Below, in pieces: positions 13,539 to 26,700 of a DNA stretch of 64,000 nt. Each line of letters begins with the position of its first letter. The stretch's first letter is position 1. This stretch comes from Heliopora coerulea (taxonomy: Eukaryota > Cnidaria > Anthozoa > Scleralcyonacea > Helioporidae): contig JASJOG010000053.1 of NCBI GenBank assembly GCA_030142905.1, forward strand, positions 1,570,501-1,634,500, in the 5' to 3' direction. The notes under the pieces are model-generated. The model was not told where the DNA came from and did not search any database. It saw only the letters and a list, made by a program, of their open reading frames with translations. A program made the translations under genes and the position numbers.

Positions 13539-13733
13539 AAAGATTGGTAACTGTCGTGGCTGATCGTGACAAATTCTAACGTTTCGAGCAAGGACCTTTC
13601 TTCAGGGAAAGAAACGTGCTCTTCAGAATTCGCCAAGCCACCAAACAACGTCTCTGATGGTATAAGAATTGAAGCGCCTTTGCTTGAAACGTTGGAATTC
13701 TTTGAGATCAGTCACGGCAGTTATCAACCTTTT
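13539..13733. repeat. Fold-back element in intron 3 of gene B
   Basis: Inverted arms of about 56 bp: the left begins AAAGATTGGTAACTG and contains TAACGTTTCGAGCAAGG; the right reads back as its complement, ending CAGTTATCAACCTTT. The open frame at 13566-13865 is inside this element and is not a supported gene. The same element is present in unit 2. Confidence 0.65.
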
Positions 13734-15989
13734 AACGTCTTTGATGGTATCATTATGCAGGAGTGTCGAGAGGGCAACTACCCCGGGGCCAGCCCAACAC
13801 AAGGAGTGAGGTCAGGCAGTGCCACGCTAGCTAATCCGCTAGTTTTGTTTAATGATGTAGGATAAATTAATTTTAGACATATTGAAATAATTTAGGACAG
13901 TCAATAAATATCGTTTATAAAATATGAATGCCTGTAAAAATTTCCCCCAACTGCCCGCCGCCTCTGATGTGAGAAAAATTTAGGTCTCCAACGACCTCAC
14001 CTTCCCCTGGCTTATCTTGGCTCTCGTCGGCCCTGTCATTATGAAGACACGAGACTGGAGTGTTGAAACGTTGGATCATGAATAGCAGTTTGGTACACTA
14101 AGTTTAAAACAATTCAAGCCAAAGCAAAATCGAAACATGTCTGGTTCTTCGTCTGGCTAGTTGCGTTGGAAATTTGCCCGTGCACGTTACATTTTTCAGT
14201 GTACTAAATACCTAATTATAGGAGGAGTTTGGACATCATTATTAAATAGTCTTTTAGAATGTTTCACTTCTGTCAAGATAACGTTGTCAAGATAACGTTA
14301 TTCCACTAAAAGATTATTTGTCTGTTATCTTTTATGGACAAACAGAATATATTCTGAGACACGGGACTGTGACATCCCGTGCCTCAGAAGATAGGAATAG
14401 TATTGATCAATCAATAAGATCAATTAAGGAACTTAAAATTTTTTTTAAGAAAGCTTTGTAAATTATTTTATCTTTTACACTTGAAGTTATTTTATTCTAG
14501 TTCACTATTTTAATGTTTTTTGTTGACATTTTTTTGTAATATATATCAGCGCTTTCGAGTTATTTTTTATATTAGAGTATTATCTTAGGACCCTGATGAA
14601 AACCACTGTGTAAGTGATTCAGACTTCCTGATTAAAGATCCAAAATATTCTGCGTTACTTTAAGAAGTACCAGGAGTTATTTTGTTTTATGAAAGATATA
14701 TAAACAGACTTGTAAAAATTTTCAATTCTGTAACTACTTCTGCACTTGTGCAAGATATCATTTCAAAGTTATTTATGTAGTAGTGACCTTAATTGATGAG
14801 CATTTCCAGATCTGATGTTTGATATAATTATTCACACTAAAAATGTCTAAATAGTAAAATATAGAACCTTTTCAGACGGATATGAACGTACCTCGCTTCT
14901 CTTCGTCTTCACTTTCAAGCTCTTGGCTTTCATCTGTAAAAACAAGTTGGACGTTATTATTTCATTTAGGTCAATAAAAAGTCTGCAGTTTTATTGCCAC
15001 TGAGAAGTTTCAATAGGAAGTCGTTGCATTAATATGCTTTGATATTTTTCTTCAGGGATAAGCAGGACAAACCTACCTTCATCATTCTCTGACTCATATT
15101 CGTCAGTATTTTCTTCGTTACTTTCTTCGTCGTTATTTTCTTCGTCATTGTTTTATTCATCGTTATTTACTTCGTCGTTATTTACTTCGTCGTTATTTAC
15201 CTCGTCGTTATTTTCGTCGTCAGTAGCATTTTCATCAGATTCTTCCGAAATTTCTTCGTCGGCGTTTAAGGCAACTTCGGTCTGTTTATCATTGTTGGTA
15301 GCATCGACCTGTTCATTCTCCTCTGCTCCTACACCTAACGACATAGAGATTCCAATAAAATAGAGTTTAATTGCTGCTAAGTTTCAAATTTCCATAAAAC
15401 AGCGCTTCTGAGATATCTTTAGTTAGCTGTGATCCAACGTTGAATGAGCATGCAGGATAGCTCAGCGGTCTGCCTATGGATAACGAGTACCATAGGGACG
15501 ACAGCTTCGGTGTAATGAACTTGAGCACATTTCAAATCCAAAATATTTGGTGTTTTCAGCACACTTATAAATACAGTCATTCTAAAATTACATACATATA
15601 CGTAAGTTTATAGTCCTCGTAAAACAGCCAAGATCTTTGGCAGTCCATGAATGAGAAATGACGTAAAGAGCGAAATTTTAGTTTCGGGTTAGATGGTGAA
15701 AAGCGCTGAAATAAGATTTTAACGCATCTAGGTCTGAGAGTACTATCCTTTTGTTAACATAAAACAAATTAAGCGCAGTAGCATGTATATTTTGTACATG
15801 TAACACTTCACTTTTTGGAATTAAGACATGAAAAGCAAATTTTAAAACCTCTACAATAACTTACCAAAAATGCATGTGGAAGCCAAGAATAAAAAGCAAA
15901 GTATTGCCAAGGTCTTCATTGTCTTCTTACTTACTTTCTAAACAGAAGTTCTCGGGGGACCAGGTGATGCCAAAGTGAACAAATACGGT

Positions 15990-15998
15990 CCTTTTATG
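15990..15998 (-). promoter_or_regulatory. Degenerate TATA box of gene B
   Basis: The minus strand reads TACATAAAAGG where gene C has TATATAAAAGG, a single base change in an otherwise identical promoter region 71-79 bases upstream of the ATG. Confidence 0.5.
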
Positions 15999-15999
15999 T

Positions 16000-18900
16000 A
16001 ATTTTTCCAACCCCGATTTGAATCTCAAGAGGATAGTCGTCAAGGATATGTAGAAGTTACAGTCGTCATCCACTTCCATTGGTTTCGTTTATGATGAACT
16101 TCACTGACCTTTCAGAGCACGATGTTTCCTGTTTTTGGGTACTCTGCATGGTACGTAAGGAAGAAAATGAGAAAAAAGATGAATCGGAAGTGTGTATTTT
16201 CAAGTGTAACAAGATACTGACGTAGGTACTTGGCAGGTTGTGAGCTGAGTCCGGTGGCCACAATTGAATGACCTTTAAGAATCGATATATGTCAACACAA
16301 CATTTCACATAAATCTTATATGTACATCATTGACTGTCTTCATGTCATGATAGAAATAAGAGTAATATATATCATGTCGAACTGTTTTTTGTTTTTTCTT
16401 TTTTTTTGCATAACACGTTGTTTCAGAAACACCAGTCTTAGAGAATTTAAGAAATAGCTTTAATTGAGATTGCTTGTGTCTTCATGTCTTGATGTAAATG
16501 AGAACAATGTATATCACATTTAACTTTCTTTGTGTATGACAACTTGCTTCAGAAACACAAGCCTTTTAACAATTTTACTGATTTGCTTTCATTGACATTG
16601 CTATAGTCCTCATGTCTTGGTATAAATAAGAACGATATCACTTTCATTTTGCATGATACCTTGCTTGAGAAACACCATTCTCTCAAACAATTTACTAACT
16701 GCCTTTAATTAAGGTTGCTTGTTTTTTTTCGCACATTGACTGAAAATAGGAACCAGTTTGAACTGCAAAGGAGTGTTTTAAGTGCATGGGAAATAGGTGT
16801 GGGGAGATGTCCGGATTGCATGTGTCGGTTGACTTGAAAGTGGTTCAAAGTCTGAATATTCCTGAAAGTTATGTACAATTTTGAAAGTAAGGAGAGGTAA
16901 AAGCTTTTTTACATATAGTAAACACGACGAAAATGATTTTATATGGAAAATTTCTCGTTGCATTAAAGTCGCAGTTTTTCACGAAACTTACTTTGTGCAT
17001 GAGTTTGTTGACCTTGTCTACCAGGCACTTACCTCCTCACATATGGTCGATTAGTTAAAGTTATTTTTATTAAGTATTGTGTGGCTTATGAAGGGCAAGA
17101 TAACATCCCCTGTATCCTTTTATTCGCGCAGGGTTTGAAGTTATGACCGCACGTGCGAGTGTGCTGTCCGTCGTTGAGCTGGTGAAACATTGCATGCAGA
17201 GGTACAGGAATTTCTTCAGTCATTGGTTAATTTACCTTAACTCTTTACCGACGAGATAAGACTTCTATTATTTAACTCTGGCTAGCGTCAGACGATTTTA
17301 CACGTGAAAGGGAGAGCTTCAGTCGGGAAAGAGTTCAAGGGATAGTCTCAATATCCATGCAAACTCAGTTCATAAAACAGGGTCTCCGGTGAGCTAACTA
17401 CAAGATATCTCAAAGCAGCAAACTTCTTTCTCTTACTTTTAGACATAAAAACCAACAATCGCGGTCATTACTTTACATATGAAGTGATAAGACTTGACCT
17501 TTATCTGGTTAGGGTAAATTGTCAGCCATATCCTGGCTCCAAATTTGAGCTCCTCCCCTAAAGTTGAGGAGAACAAGAGCCTTGTGACACTTCAGGATGT
17601 ATTATGCCGATAAACTGGACATTTAAGCGTTTTTCTGCTGGGATGTTTCACATCGACAAGTAAAATGGCTCGGCGTTAGAGAGGACAAAATAATGGAACA
17701 GTGATCCTGCTGGAAAATGAGCTTGTTGAGATAGTTCTGAACAAGCTAGTAAGGAAACTGAATTTGACAAAATATCACGTTTTAACATTTTAGCTAATAG
17801 AACGTATCACTGACGTTTTTATTAACTGTGGATGTTGTTTTTCCGTCTTTGAAAGTCTTTTCAATAGCTCTGATCAGTTTGTTAACATTTCAACAACTGT
17901 AACAGCTCCAAATTTTACAAATCCAAGTCGCCATAAAAGATTTGAAAAGCTCTCGGGCCGATGGTACAACGCCCGTAGAGCTTATCTGTCGGGCAAAGTC
18001 CGAGTGAGTGAGCAGCACGGTTCATGTAACAAACGAACGAGCTCAAATCTTATTGGTGGAATCGTTAATGTCCACCCGTCATTGCTGTTCATTGGATAAA
18101 ATTGAAATTCAATTAGTCGTAGCATCAACAAGGTTGCTTGGTCGATGGCGACCTGTGGGCAGAACTGGTGGTGTGTCCAGTAAAGTGTCTTTATTTGTCC
18201 TGAATATACCTATCAGTTAAATGAGCTGTTCTCCCTAGAGGTCCAGTAAGGGACACCCTGATGAGTCCAGTGTTACTACAGGAGGAAACTGCAGTATACG
18301 GAGAAAACCTGCGATGCTTGTTGAAGATCAAACTGGACAACAGCTTTTTCACGAACGGCTTAGGTGATTGTAATAAGGCAATAGGACGAAGGGGAATCGG
18401 CACTAACACCCTAATTGAAGTTCTCTAGGGACTAAAAGTTATTTAGTCCTTTTCTTTTGAACCAAAAATTTTATTGTAAGAACACGTTGACGTCGACAAT
18501 GAAGCTCCCGTTACGTTTTCTTACACTATTTAGTTAAAGTGGTAAATGAGCTTGCAAGTTCTCGCTTCCTTCTTTTACCCTCAGAACTGTAACTCTTTTA
18601 ATGAAGTTATGGGTCTTATGTTGATGAGTAAAATCGTTTGATCGTTAGGCGTTAAGTCCAGTAAAATTGTGTGGGTTACTGCCGTTAGAGACGGTTTATA
18701 GGGATCTTCAGAGAGCTTCTGCGACGACTGCGAGAAACAAACTGCTAAAATATAAGAATTTCGCTGAAACCGCGGATGAGTGACTTTGTATTAGATACTT
18801 GACGTTTGTTTTTCGATCTCAAAAAAGCTTGAAAGTTATTAAATGGATCCTGTTCTATGGTTTGACGTTAAACTCAACTAACAACGTTCACTGCTTTAGC

Positions 18901-19830
18901 AACAAACGTCATTGTCTATACATGAAAGTCCTTCAAGCGACTTTGTGTGGAGAACCAGGACGGCATTGTAATTACTCTTGGGAATGGATACTATTCATTG
19001 TTTTGTTTCCGATGGGAAATTCTGTCTTTTCAAGAACGTTGTCGTCGACCTTCCTGTTGTATTTGCCGAAGGTTTCTTATGTCAAAGATTTGTCAATTTT
19101 TCGACGAAGGGAAGTAAGAGAGACGTTTCCTGTGTTGAGATCATCTTTTATTTAGGTCATCGGCAGCTAATTTCTTGAATTGGTTTGTGGGGTTGAGATT
19201 AACTGTTTAATTCAAAAATATCTCAATTTATTAGTTGCAATCCTTACTTTCCTACGACTATAAAACCACAACCGCCATGTCCACATCCATCATTTCCATG
19301 ATCACGAAAAACTGAAATCACAATTTATTTTTATGTGGTGAATGCGACTCCGACATTGTAAGATCTGAGAAAAAATTACTTAAAACTAAATATGTGAAGG
19401 TCAGGAAGGATTTCTAGATGTTTTCAACAAAAGTCCTACGTCGGAGTAAAACGAGAAGGTCTGCTTGGAGATGATGTACCGGAAGATGAAAACTGTTTGG
19501 TTGGTTTACAACACGACCTAGTCAAGTTACTGTAAATCTTCTGTAAGCTGTGATACGATTTTATTGACTCAAATTCTAATGAATTGAATGAGACAACCAA
19601 GTATGGCCGAGGAGCTGTTAATTCATGCTGAATCTTGGCCATTTTAAATTCCTCGGCGATTACAGTTGATTCCAGTGTGTGCTAGAAAGTATATTTCACT
19701 GCTTAGTGGATTTTTTTTGTTGAAAGTGGAAGAGGACAAAGAAAGTGTAATTACCATCAAATGCAACTTTAGTTTTCTTGGTGAACTGCCAGCTTACCAA
19801 GTCCATCCACAACTCGAAAGAACTCGAGAA
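16000..19830. other. Gene-free part of unit 1 upstream of gene B
   Basis: No recognised gene. 16746-17902 is a single copy of the segment that is present three times in unit 2. The rest aligns to 32157-34107. The open frames at 18799-19155 and 18978-19178 have no recognisable domain. Confidence 0.5.
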
Positions 19831-19835
19831 AACAT

Positions 19836-22800
19836 TTAAACTACTGTTTCATAAATTAGATTTGTCCAAAAAAATTATATTGTTCAAAGTTATATTGTCA
19901 CTCAAAAGGCATATACCAGCATCATTTGTCTCCGGAAATCCTCTTCTTTTGATGTCTCAGTTAATTATTAAAGGAACTCTCTTCAGTAAGTTGGTCACAA
20001 AGCTGCTTAGGTTTATTTGTTATCAATGAGATTCTCTAAAATAACGCAGATATAAGACGTCTTCAGTGCGTTTCACCTCTGTATCCTTGATTGAAATATT
20101 GTCATTGATTTTAAGAGTTTGAAGCCACAATCTTTCTTTTCGTATATTCTCAATTGCCTTTAAAATCGCAAGGCTGTGGGCTATCATTATATCAGAATAA
20201 CTTTAATATAAATCAAGGAGGTTGCTTAAAGCTTCATGGTCCTATCATGTCATCTCTTTCCTAATTCTCAAAGAAAACTTTCTTTTCGAAAAAGTAAACC
20301 AAGATGACAGAAATCGAGAGATGATTTGTGCGTGGGTTTACTAAGTTGTGTCAAAATATGAAACAGTCAGGAAGTTAGTTTATCCTGACATTTAAGGTGC
20401 TGTTTGAGTGTTCCTGTGGCTGCTTCGGTGTTCTTTAACCTTACTCGCTGTTAAGGAACGCTATTCTGGGTTCCTAAATTGCGGAATAAGCCGATCTGGA
20501 AGTGGGGAAAAAGATTGTCATTTTTTTCACTTAATAATTATTATAACTTGAAAACAAAGATTTTTCAAACAAGCTCATGTGCCTCGCTGGCCCAGGGCAG
20601 CATTTTTGCACGCAAAATCTGCATGGAGTCTCTGTTCCGCCACAAACCAGCATGCAGTGAGGTCAGATATCTATCTGCATATTGTCCGTTGTTGAAAGTT
20701 GTACAGAAATAGTTGGAAACATTTAAATTGTTATACCAATTTCATTATATATTATCACCAGAACATTTTTTTTTATTTGAAATAATCCTTGTTTCTTAAA
20801 ATAACTTGGCCAAATAACGTCAAAAAGATTTACCGACTGTAAACAAAAAGACAACTGCATGCTTCAGAGAAATTTTACTATAAAATATATTTCACCTTAT
20901 CGTTAAATAGTTGACGTTGTATTTCGCTTGTCGTTTACCGCAACTTGGTTAAATATATTACTTGATTAAGTGTGTTGTTAAGTAAGTTCAATATTCTAGT
21001 TCAATATAACTATAAGCTGGATGAGCAATTGGTTTGTTTCTTGTTCTCATCTTTATAAAAAGGTTTGTTTGATTTCGTCACCTCTTTAAAATAGTTCAGT
21101 TTATTCACTCAGGGATATTGTACTCAATCTTTCCGCTAAGATGAACACCTTTTCTTTGTGGTTGAGACCCTACATAGTACTTGAAATTGCCTGTGGAAAT
21201 CAATTTTAATGAAAGTATAAAGAGTTAATTTTTGTGGTGATCTGGTTAGTTTATGTGTCAAGTGGTCGACTGATGGAAACTGAAGATAAAAAGAGTACGA
21301 TAGGATTCGTCTTAATTGCTGGAATAATCAAGAAACGATTTTTCAAAAATCCTTTGATTGGATCGATGGGCATAAGCGATACAATCATACATCGCTTTGT
21401 GGCATCAAAACAGGCAATAACTTTCAACTGATTAAAACGACAGTATCAGTTTAGGATATTGATATTGGGAAGACAGAGCTAAAAAGGACTTGTAAAAGGA
21501 AACGTTCAGAAAAGAGTTAAAGAAAGTTCCGGCTTAGTGACTTGGTTCGCAATATTGAGGGACTCAGAAAGCAGCTAGATGGATGGAAATATTAGGTAAC
21601 AGAAACGTGAATGAACACTTGGAAAGTTTGAAAGCAGCGAAACACAGCTATATACACCTAGGAAAAACCGCCGCCATTATAGCGGAATCTCGTTGAGTAT
21701 TGTATCCCGCCGAAAAATTAAATGAACAAGGTACTGAGTAGTTTAGTTTAGTGCCTTGTTCTCTCATTTTTTTGGCAGAGTATTGCCATTTTTTCTGTAC
21801 GTTGATTCACAACTGCCTACACAACATTCCAAGTTTGTATGTAGTATCGGTTTGACTGGCATTGGGAAAGTACAATGCTAATGGTGCAGAAACCAGCTGA
21901 GAAAGAAACTAATCCTAGACTTTTATACGTTCTTTTTGCTTTGATGTAGTTATGGTTGCTCAAGTAGTTATGATTAAATATACAAGTTGCCACCTTTTTC
22001 GATACCGTCAATCAAGTTTAACTCGACATGTTTCGTTGGCGGGAACGGGGTGGAAAGCTTCTTGAGTCATGTTCAAATCCTTGCTCACCAGTGGCAATCG
22101 GTTATCACTTTTATGTCGTGACTCATTCCCAATGAAATTATTTTTTTAATTAGATATACTCAAAGTTAGAAATCAAGTCACACGTGATTATGCACGAGTT
22201 TGCCCATCAACCAAGAGCGTTACAAATAGTTCTCACTCTTGAATGTTTATCACACTATTGTAGACCAATAATATACATGACAAAACTTCACAATTATGAA
22301 TGACTGGAGGCAGTGCGATTGCAAAGTAACAAATACCGCAGGAAGGTAACAGTAATTTGAGCTGAGTCACGTTTTATCGGCAGTGAATTACCTTTTTTTT
22401 TGGTTCAGTATATACTTTTTTAATGCATATTATTAATTCCTGACAGCATCGGTTCTCGTGCAATTTGTATGAACACTCACTCGTGAGTTTTTCAAAGACC
22501 TTAAGTAACACTCGTCCTTCTTACTCGTGCTATTTTGGTAGTCATTAAAAAACTCACTCGTGCGTGGATTTTTCAAATTGTACTCGAACCAAGCTATTAC
22601 CTGTGCTAATTAGTGGAATAACAGATTGGATGCTTTGGTTTTAAAGATAAATAGCAGATTGTCCGAACATAGTTCATTACATTGTGGGTTTGTTATATTC
22701 AAGTAGTTTTTTTGATTATTATTTCAAGATCTTTTTCTCTATGTTTCGGAACTCTTGGCTCTTCACCAGGTCACTATATTTTACCACGATTTCATCTGGT

Positions 22801-23598
22801 TTCCTGTCCGCAATCTGAAGTGATGAACTTTGCCCTAAGCACAGAATATCTGGTAAGGAAGAAGTGTAGGCTCATCAGTTGAGTTTAAAGTAATGGTCGA
22901 CCACAACTTTATTACGTACCCTACCGTTAAGAAGTGAACAATCTCAGAGGCTTGGAACTCAGTTATCTTACTTTTCGAGTAACTCCTATGGCGTTTGCAT
23001 AAGTAACTCCTAACACTTTTCTTCAGGATTATGCTAATATTCCTTTCTGTTGTTCATTAATTATTCTTATTCCTATCTTTATTCATGAATTTAAAACTGA
23101 ACGGGCAATTTCCTAATTGCCTACTTCCTAATTTTCCTCATTCAAATGCAAATGTTTATTTTTATACTAGACGTTTTGAGCAGGGCCACGCTTCGTGACA
23201 TAAGTCTCAGAACGAAGAAGTTTATTTGTCTCGAAGTGAAATGTGTTTGTAAACCTGTCGGTGTGACTGTACAGGACTGTAAGACTATGCCCAGTTGGCA
23301 TTTCATATTCATTATTCATTGCATTTGTGTCATTCCGATTTAGAATCCACTTTTGAAAGCGGTCCAGTTTTTGGAATGATACAAAAGGTCTTTATTTCTG
23401 CCCTCGTGAAAGGCATTGGTCTTAGTTCCAACATGTCGAATAGTTTTAAATTTTCCACTTTAATCCTTACTCCTACTCAAGTCCATCAATGAACACCAGT
23501 TCTCTACAGATTTTATCATTATCGTTCTCTTTTTATCTGAATAATCATGCTAAACAAATAAATGAAGCACAACATCACTATATTTCATTAAACTTTTT
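19836..23598. other. Gene-free part of unit 2 downstream of gene C
   Basis: Counterpart of 7157-11576. No recognised gene. The deletion scar relative to unit 1 lies near 21945-21965. Confidence 0.5.
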
Positions 23599-23604
23599 TT
23601 TATT
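23599..23604 (-). terminator. Poly(A) signal of gene C
   Basis: AATAAA on the minus strand, about 140 bases past the stop codon of exon 5, followed by an A-rich run. Confidence 0.55.
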
Positions 23605-23744
23605 TTGCAATGCTGAAAGATAACTCGAGTTACAATGTGAAATCAGATCTTCGGTTATTCAGAGTTTACTATAGCTAAGATGATTCATATCAAATTTTCG
23701 TTGTGTTGATATTTGGTCGTTGCTGCTGTCCAATAGTGCTGTCT

Positions 23745-26700
23745 TTATCCTTTGACGTAAGGAGAGCACTGAAAAGATAATATACACATTGAGTGAGGTA
23801 TTCTATTTGTTGTCATTACTTTGGTGGTCTAACTCGATTAGCTTTTGAGATATTTAAAACTAGCTCGTGCAGTTAAAGTTATATCAAACAATTGTAAATA
23901 TGTTTTATTTCAGCCCGAATCAAAATAAATATCTTTCTTTCTTCTTTCCTTCCTTTCATTCTTTCTTTATTTCTTTTTGCTTTCTTGCTTTCTTTCTTCG
24001 TTTGTTTCTTTCTCTTTCTTTCCTTCTTTCCTTCATTCTTTTTTCTTTCTTCGTTTCTTTCTTTTTTCTTTTTCTTTCTTTTTCTTTCTTTCTTTTTTTC
24101 TTTCTTTCTTTCTTTCCTTCCTTCCTTCCTTCCTTCCTTTCGATCATTACCTTTATCGCTAATGAAGTGAATCAGGTTGAGAGTAGTTTTCCATTTAAAA
24201 ACACTATTTATTGAAAGCAGCCATCTTGTCGACCTTTTCATATTTGGCTGGTAATTTCTCTCGCATTCTGATTCTTACAATTCTTCCGACACCTGAGAAC
24301 GTCGAAGGGGTAAGGTAAAATCGCCGACATCGGAGATAGAGCCCAGGGCCGTCTTCTTACGATTCTTACGACAATTGAGAACCAGGCTTTAACAAATAAT
24401 CGAACGTCAAGTAATTAGAATTGACTTTAAGGAAACCTTACCTTGAAATACCGGCACTTACGGCTACACAATTTGCCGCAAACTTTTTTCACTATGCGAC
24501 ATTTCCTGGGACAGTATCTTGGCTTATAGCGGCAAACTCGCACGCGGTAGTACTTGATGTAGGTGACGTATATTATACGGTAGGAATAGCCAACTTTTAC
24601 TTTCTTGGGCCTTTTGGCGATCCGGGGTTTTCTGACGTAAGAACAAACAAGCTTTCTTCCACACACGCGACGAGGCCGGCAAACAAGACGTCTGCAGAAT
24701 TTGAGCTTACAGAAACGCCGGCAATTACAAGCGGTACACCATAAATGTCCCCTACGGTACCTTCTGCACCTCTTCCTGATGTGGCCTGAGTATGCAATGA
24801 AGAAATTAGAAAATTTCTTGAGTATTTTGGACGAGAATCCATTACTAAATACCAATAATTGGGATGTTTCTAGTATAGCCAGTGGCCTACCCACAGGTCA
24901 TATTATTTGTAGGCCCGGGAGACGAAACTAGCGCACCAAAGGTGTGACCACCTGGGGGTGTTCCACTGGATTTTATTTCCTTCCGGGGGGAAATGCCGGA
25001 TTTGATCGTTGCTATCACTGGACTGAGCCGGGTATACCAATCGTACGCATTGTACTACAAACAGTTTTAAGCTTCCCGTGACGTCTGAGTTTTTGTTTCC
25101 TTTTGCTTGTATCATTTTATCTCTGAATTATTTCTACTTAAAAAGAAACAACCTGCAGGCCTATAGGCTGGGTACGCCACTGATAGCTCTGATAATGTTA
25201 TGGATATCAAAGGAACGAAAATTGTGAAACCAAACTTTCTAAAAGCTTCGGAAAAACGTGGTTTTGAAATTTCTGATCTTTTTATCAAAAACCTTCCTAT
25301 AGCTTGTCGAAACATGACAATCTGACATGGTTTGACGTTACTCTGACTTCAAAAGTCTTGAAGTTCTTTACCAAACTATACCCATCATAACGCAACGTTT
25401 CCCCACACGGCTAAGTATCCTCATTAACGGCGATCGTTCTGAGGATGAGGTCAACGATTTAAAAATAAGTTACTGCGTAGACTGTGATCAATACCGTGAA
25501 AAGCTCAAAGATTAGTAACTGTCGTGGCTGATCGTGAAGAATTTTAACGTTTCGAGGAAAGGCCTTTCTTCAGGGAAAGAAACGTGCTCTTCAGAATTCG
25601 CCAAGCCACCAAACAACGTCTCTGATGGTATAAGAATTGAAGGGCCTTTGCTTGAAACGTTGGAATTCTTTGAGATCAGTCACGGCAGTTATCAACCTTT
25701 TAACGTCTTTGATGGTATCATTATGCAGGAGTGTCGAGAGGGCAGCTACCCCGGGGCCCGCCCAACACAAGTAGTGAGCTCAGGCAGTACCACGCTAGCT
25801 AATCCGCTAGTTTTGTTTAATGATGTAGGATAAATTAATTTTAGACATATTGAAATAATTTAGGACAGTCAATAAATATCGTTTATACAATATGAATGCC
25901 TGTAAAAATTTCCCCCAACTGCCCGCCGCCTCTGACGTGAGAAAAATTTAGGCCTCCAATGACCTCACCTTCCACTGGCTTATCTTGGCTCTCGTCGGCC
26001 CTGTCATTATGAAGACACGAGACTGGAGTGTTGAAACGTTGGATCATGAATAGCAGTTTGATACACTAAGTTTAAAACAATTCAAGCCAAAGCAAAATGG
26101 AAACATGTCTGGTTCTTCGTCTGGCTAGTTGCGTTGGAAATTTGCCCATGCACGTTACATTTTTCAGTGTACTAAATACCTAATTATAGGAGGAGTTTGG
26201 ACATCATTATTAAATAGTCTTTTATAATGTTTCTTTTCTCTCAAGATAACGTTGTGAAGATAACGTTATTCCACTAAAAGATTATTTGTCTGTTATCTTT
26301 TATGGACAAACAGAATATATTCTGAGACACGGGACTGTGACATCCCGTGCCTCAGAAGATAGGAATAGTATTGATCAATCAATAAGATCAATTAAGGAAC
26401 TTAAAATTTTTTTAAGAAAGCTTTGTAAATTATTTTATATTCTACACTTGAAGTTATTTTATTCTAGTTCACTATTTTAATGTTTTTTGTTGACATTTTT
26501 TTGTAATATATATCAGCGCTTTCGAGTTATTTTTTATATTAGAATATTGTCTTAGGACCCTGATGAAAACCACTGTGTAAGTGATTCAGACTTCCTGATT
26601 AAAGGTCCAAAATATTCTGCGTTACTTTAAGAAGTACCAGGAGTTATTTTGTTTTATGAAAGATATATAAACAGACTTGTAAAAATTTTCAATTCTGTAA

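Larger units (their letters stand above)
11723..15919 (-). pseudogene. Gene B: nonsense-mutated copy of the acidic-pro / basic Cys-rich precursor
   Basis: Exons 15865-15919, 15077-15334, 14892-14933, 12475-12818 and 11723-11746 match gene C one for one, with intact splice sites and phases 1-1-1-0. Exon 2 contains an in-frame TAA at 15153-15155, where repeat neighbours carry GAA or GTA. Translation would stop at codon 79, leaving only the signal peptide and part of the acidic region; the Lys-Arg site and Cys-rich domain lie downstream. Exon 2 is also 15 bases longer than in gene C, one extra Asn-Asn-Asp-Glu-Val unit. The TATA box is altered. The rest is otherwise almost unchanged: exon 4 has one amino-acid difference from C, so the loss is recent. 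A sequencing error or segregating null allele would give the same picture. Confidence 0.75.
7157..19830 (+). repeat. Segmental tandem duplication, unit 1 (contains gene B)
   Basis: About 12.67 kb that is repeated in direct orientation immediately downstream at 19831-34107. Identity is very high throughout: exon 4 of genes B and C differs at two bases in 344, and intron 3 is 2073 bases in both. The unit starts at AACATTTAAACTACTG (7157) and the same string restarts at 19831. Outside gene B (11577-15998) I recognise no gene. Confidence 0.9.

Noticed and set aside
13566..13865. 99-codon plus-strand frame present in both duplication units
   Set aside because: It lies inside a fold-back element in intron 3, and its conservation is explained by the recent segmental duplication.
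15452..15510. tRNA D-arm-like GATAGCTCAGCGGTCTG (also at about 27404)
   Set aside because: No matching acceptor stem or T arm follows; the downstream part is a small unrelated hairpin.
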